Below, in pieces: positions 63,866 to 64,000 of a DNA stretch of 64,000 bases (position 1 is its first letter; the number at the start of each line of letters is the position of its first letter). The DNA lies in assembly GCA_004322275.1 (NCBI GenBank), contig SCTA01000032.1, forward strand, positions 50,667 to 114,666, given 5' to 3'. Below the pieces are notes generated by a model. The model did no database searches, was not told where the DNA came from, and worked only from the letters and a program-made list of their open reading frames with translations. The position numbers and the translations under genes are program-made. The stretch comes from a bacterium. GTDB taxonomy: Bacteria; Desulfobacterota; Deferrisomatia; Deferrisomatales; BM512.

Positions 63866-64000
63866 CGCACGTTTACGCTGGCGAGGCTTTGCCTCGCGCT
63901 CCTAGCCACCTTTTGAGTGAGCAAAAGGTGGCCCAAAACTCAGCCCGGACCCGTCGCTCGCGCTTTAAAAAGCGCGACCACTTCGTTCCGGCTGGGCCGT
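63866..64000. repeat. Large palindromic repeat element, copy 4 (cut by window end)
   Basis: GCGAGGC/GCCTCGC hairpin at 63881-63897, then CCACCTTTTG/CAAAAGGTGG and GGACCCGTCGCTCGCGCT in the same order as copy 1 (8611 onward), ending at TTCCGGCTGGGCCGT. The core should follow outside the window. Confidence 0.72.

Noticed and set aside
1..64000. tRNA, rRNA, tmRNA or other standard RNA genes
   Set aside because: Read through intergenic regions on both strands and found none with convincing conserved arms; the junction cores lack tRNA invariant bases.

Overview
The window is chromosomal DNA from a Gram-negative bacterium. Most genes are GC-rich (near 60% by eye), tightly packed and often overlap at ATGA or TGATG junctions. 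A multihaem cytochrome, type III glutamine synthetase, FadL-like porin, DUF4175/MoxR cluster, PAS/GAF kinases and a secreted protease ending in a Gly-rich Cys-Phe tail point to a deltaproteobacterial (Desulfobacterota or Myxococcota-like) lineage. That is inference from gene content; no rRNA or tRNA gene was found.

Layout. 1-7.6 kb: the end of a leucine-rich-repeat surface protein, a ferredoxin, a cold-shock protein, a PII regulator behind a sigma-54 promoter, class II aldolase, Hsp20 and a GH13 glycosidase. 7.6-9.3 kb: a trihaem cytochrome and a large palindromic repeat element. 9.3-23.5 kb: ychF divergent from truA, then a long MoxR-type run (DUF4175, HExxH peptidase with TPR-like tail, MoxR, DUF58, BatA/VWA, Tat-exported DUF4159, VWA-like membrane protein). 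23.8-33.9 kb: site-2 protease, scpA-scpB-rluB, pheA-hisC-aroA, ftsY, a tandem universal stress protein and a peptide-binding lipoprotein. 33.9-36.3 kb: a second palindromic element and a low-GC, frame-split orphan gene. 36.3-50.2 kb: glutamine synthetase III, an M48 protease/SH3/CHASE2-cyclase run, FadL porin, GAF protein, two YhcH-family proteins, a CBM9-like protein, and a biotin carboxylase paired with a degenerate carboxyltransferase. 50.3-52.1 kb: repeats around a very low-GC orphan gene. 52.1-64 kb: RNA methyltransferase, a secreted protease and two secreted unknowns, a DEAD-box helicase, a DUF2325 protein, a four-gene phosphorelay, Tag glycosylase, and the edge of another palindromic element.

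The most unusual content is non-coding. A dispersed element occurs four times (two with the core complete, one halved, one cut by the window edge). Its core folds into four abutting stems with no unpaired base at the junction. One arm differs between copies at five of nine base pairs, every change compensated. The flanks are inverted copies of each other carrying further hairpins. The two clearly low-GC orphan genes each sit directly against a copy. A second family of roughly 120-bp palindromes occurs seven times, sharing a core but carrying different terminal arms that remain self-complementary. One copy lies inside the MoxR run.

Functional links: nitrogen control is represented by a sigma-54-driven PII and glutamine synthetase III with a repeated operator-like motif. 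Aromatic amino-acid synthesis is represented by pheA-hisC-aroA. Envelope and stress functions dominate the rest.
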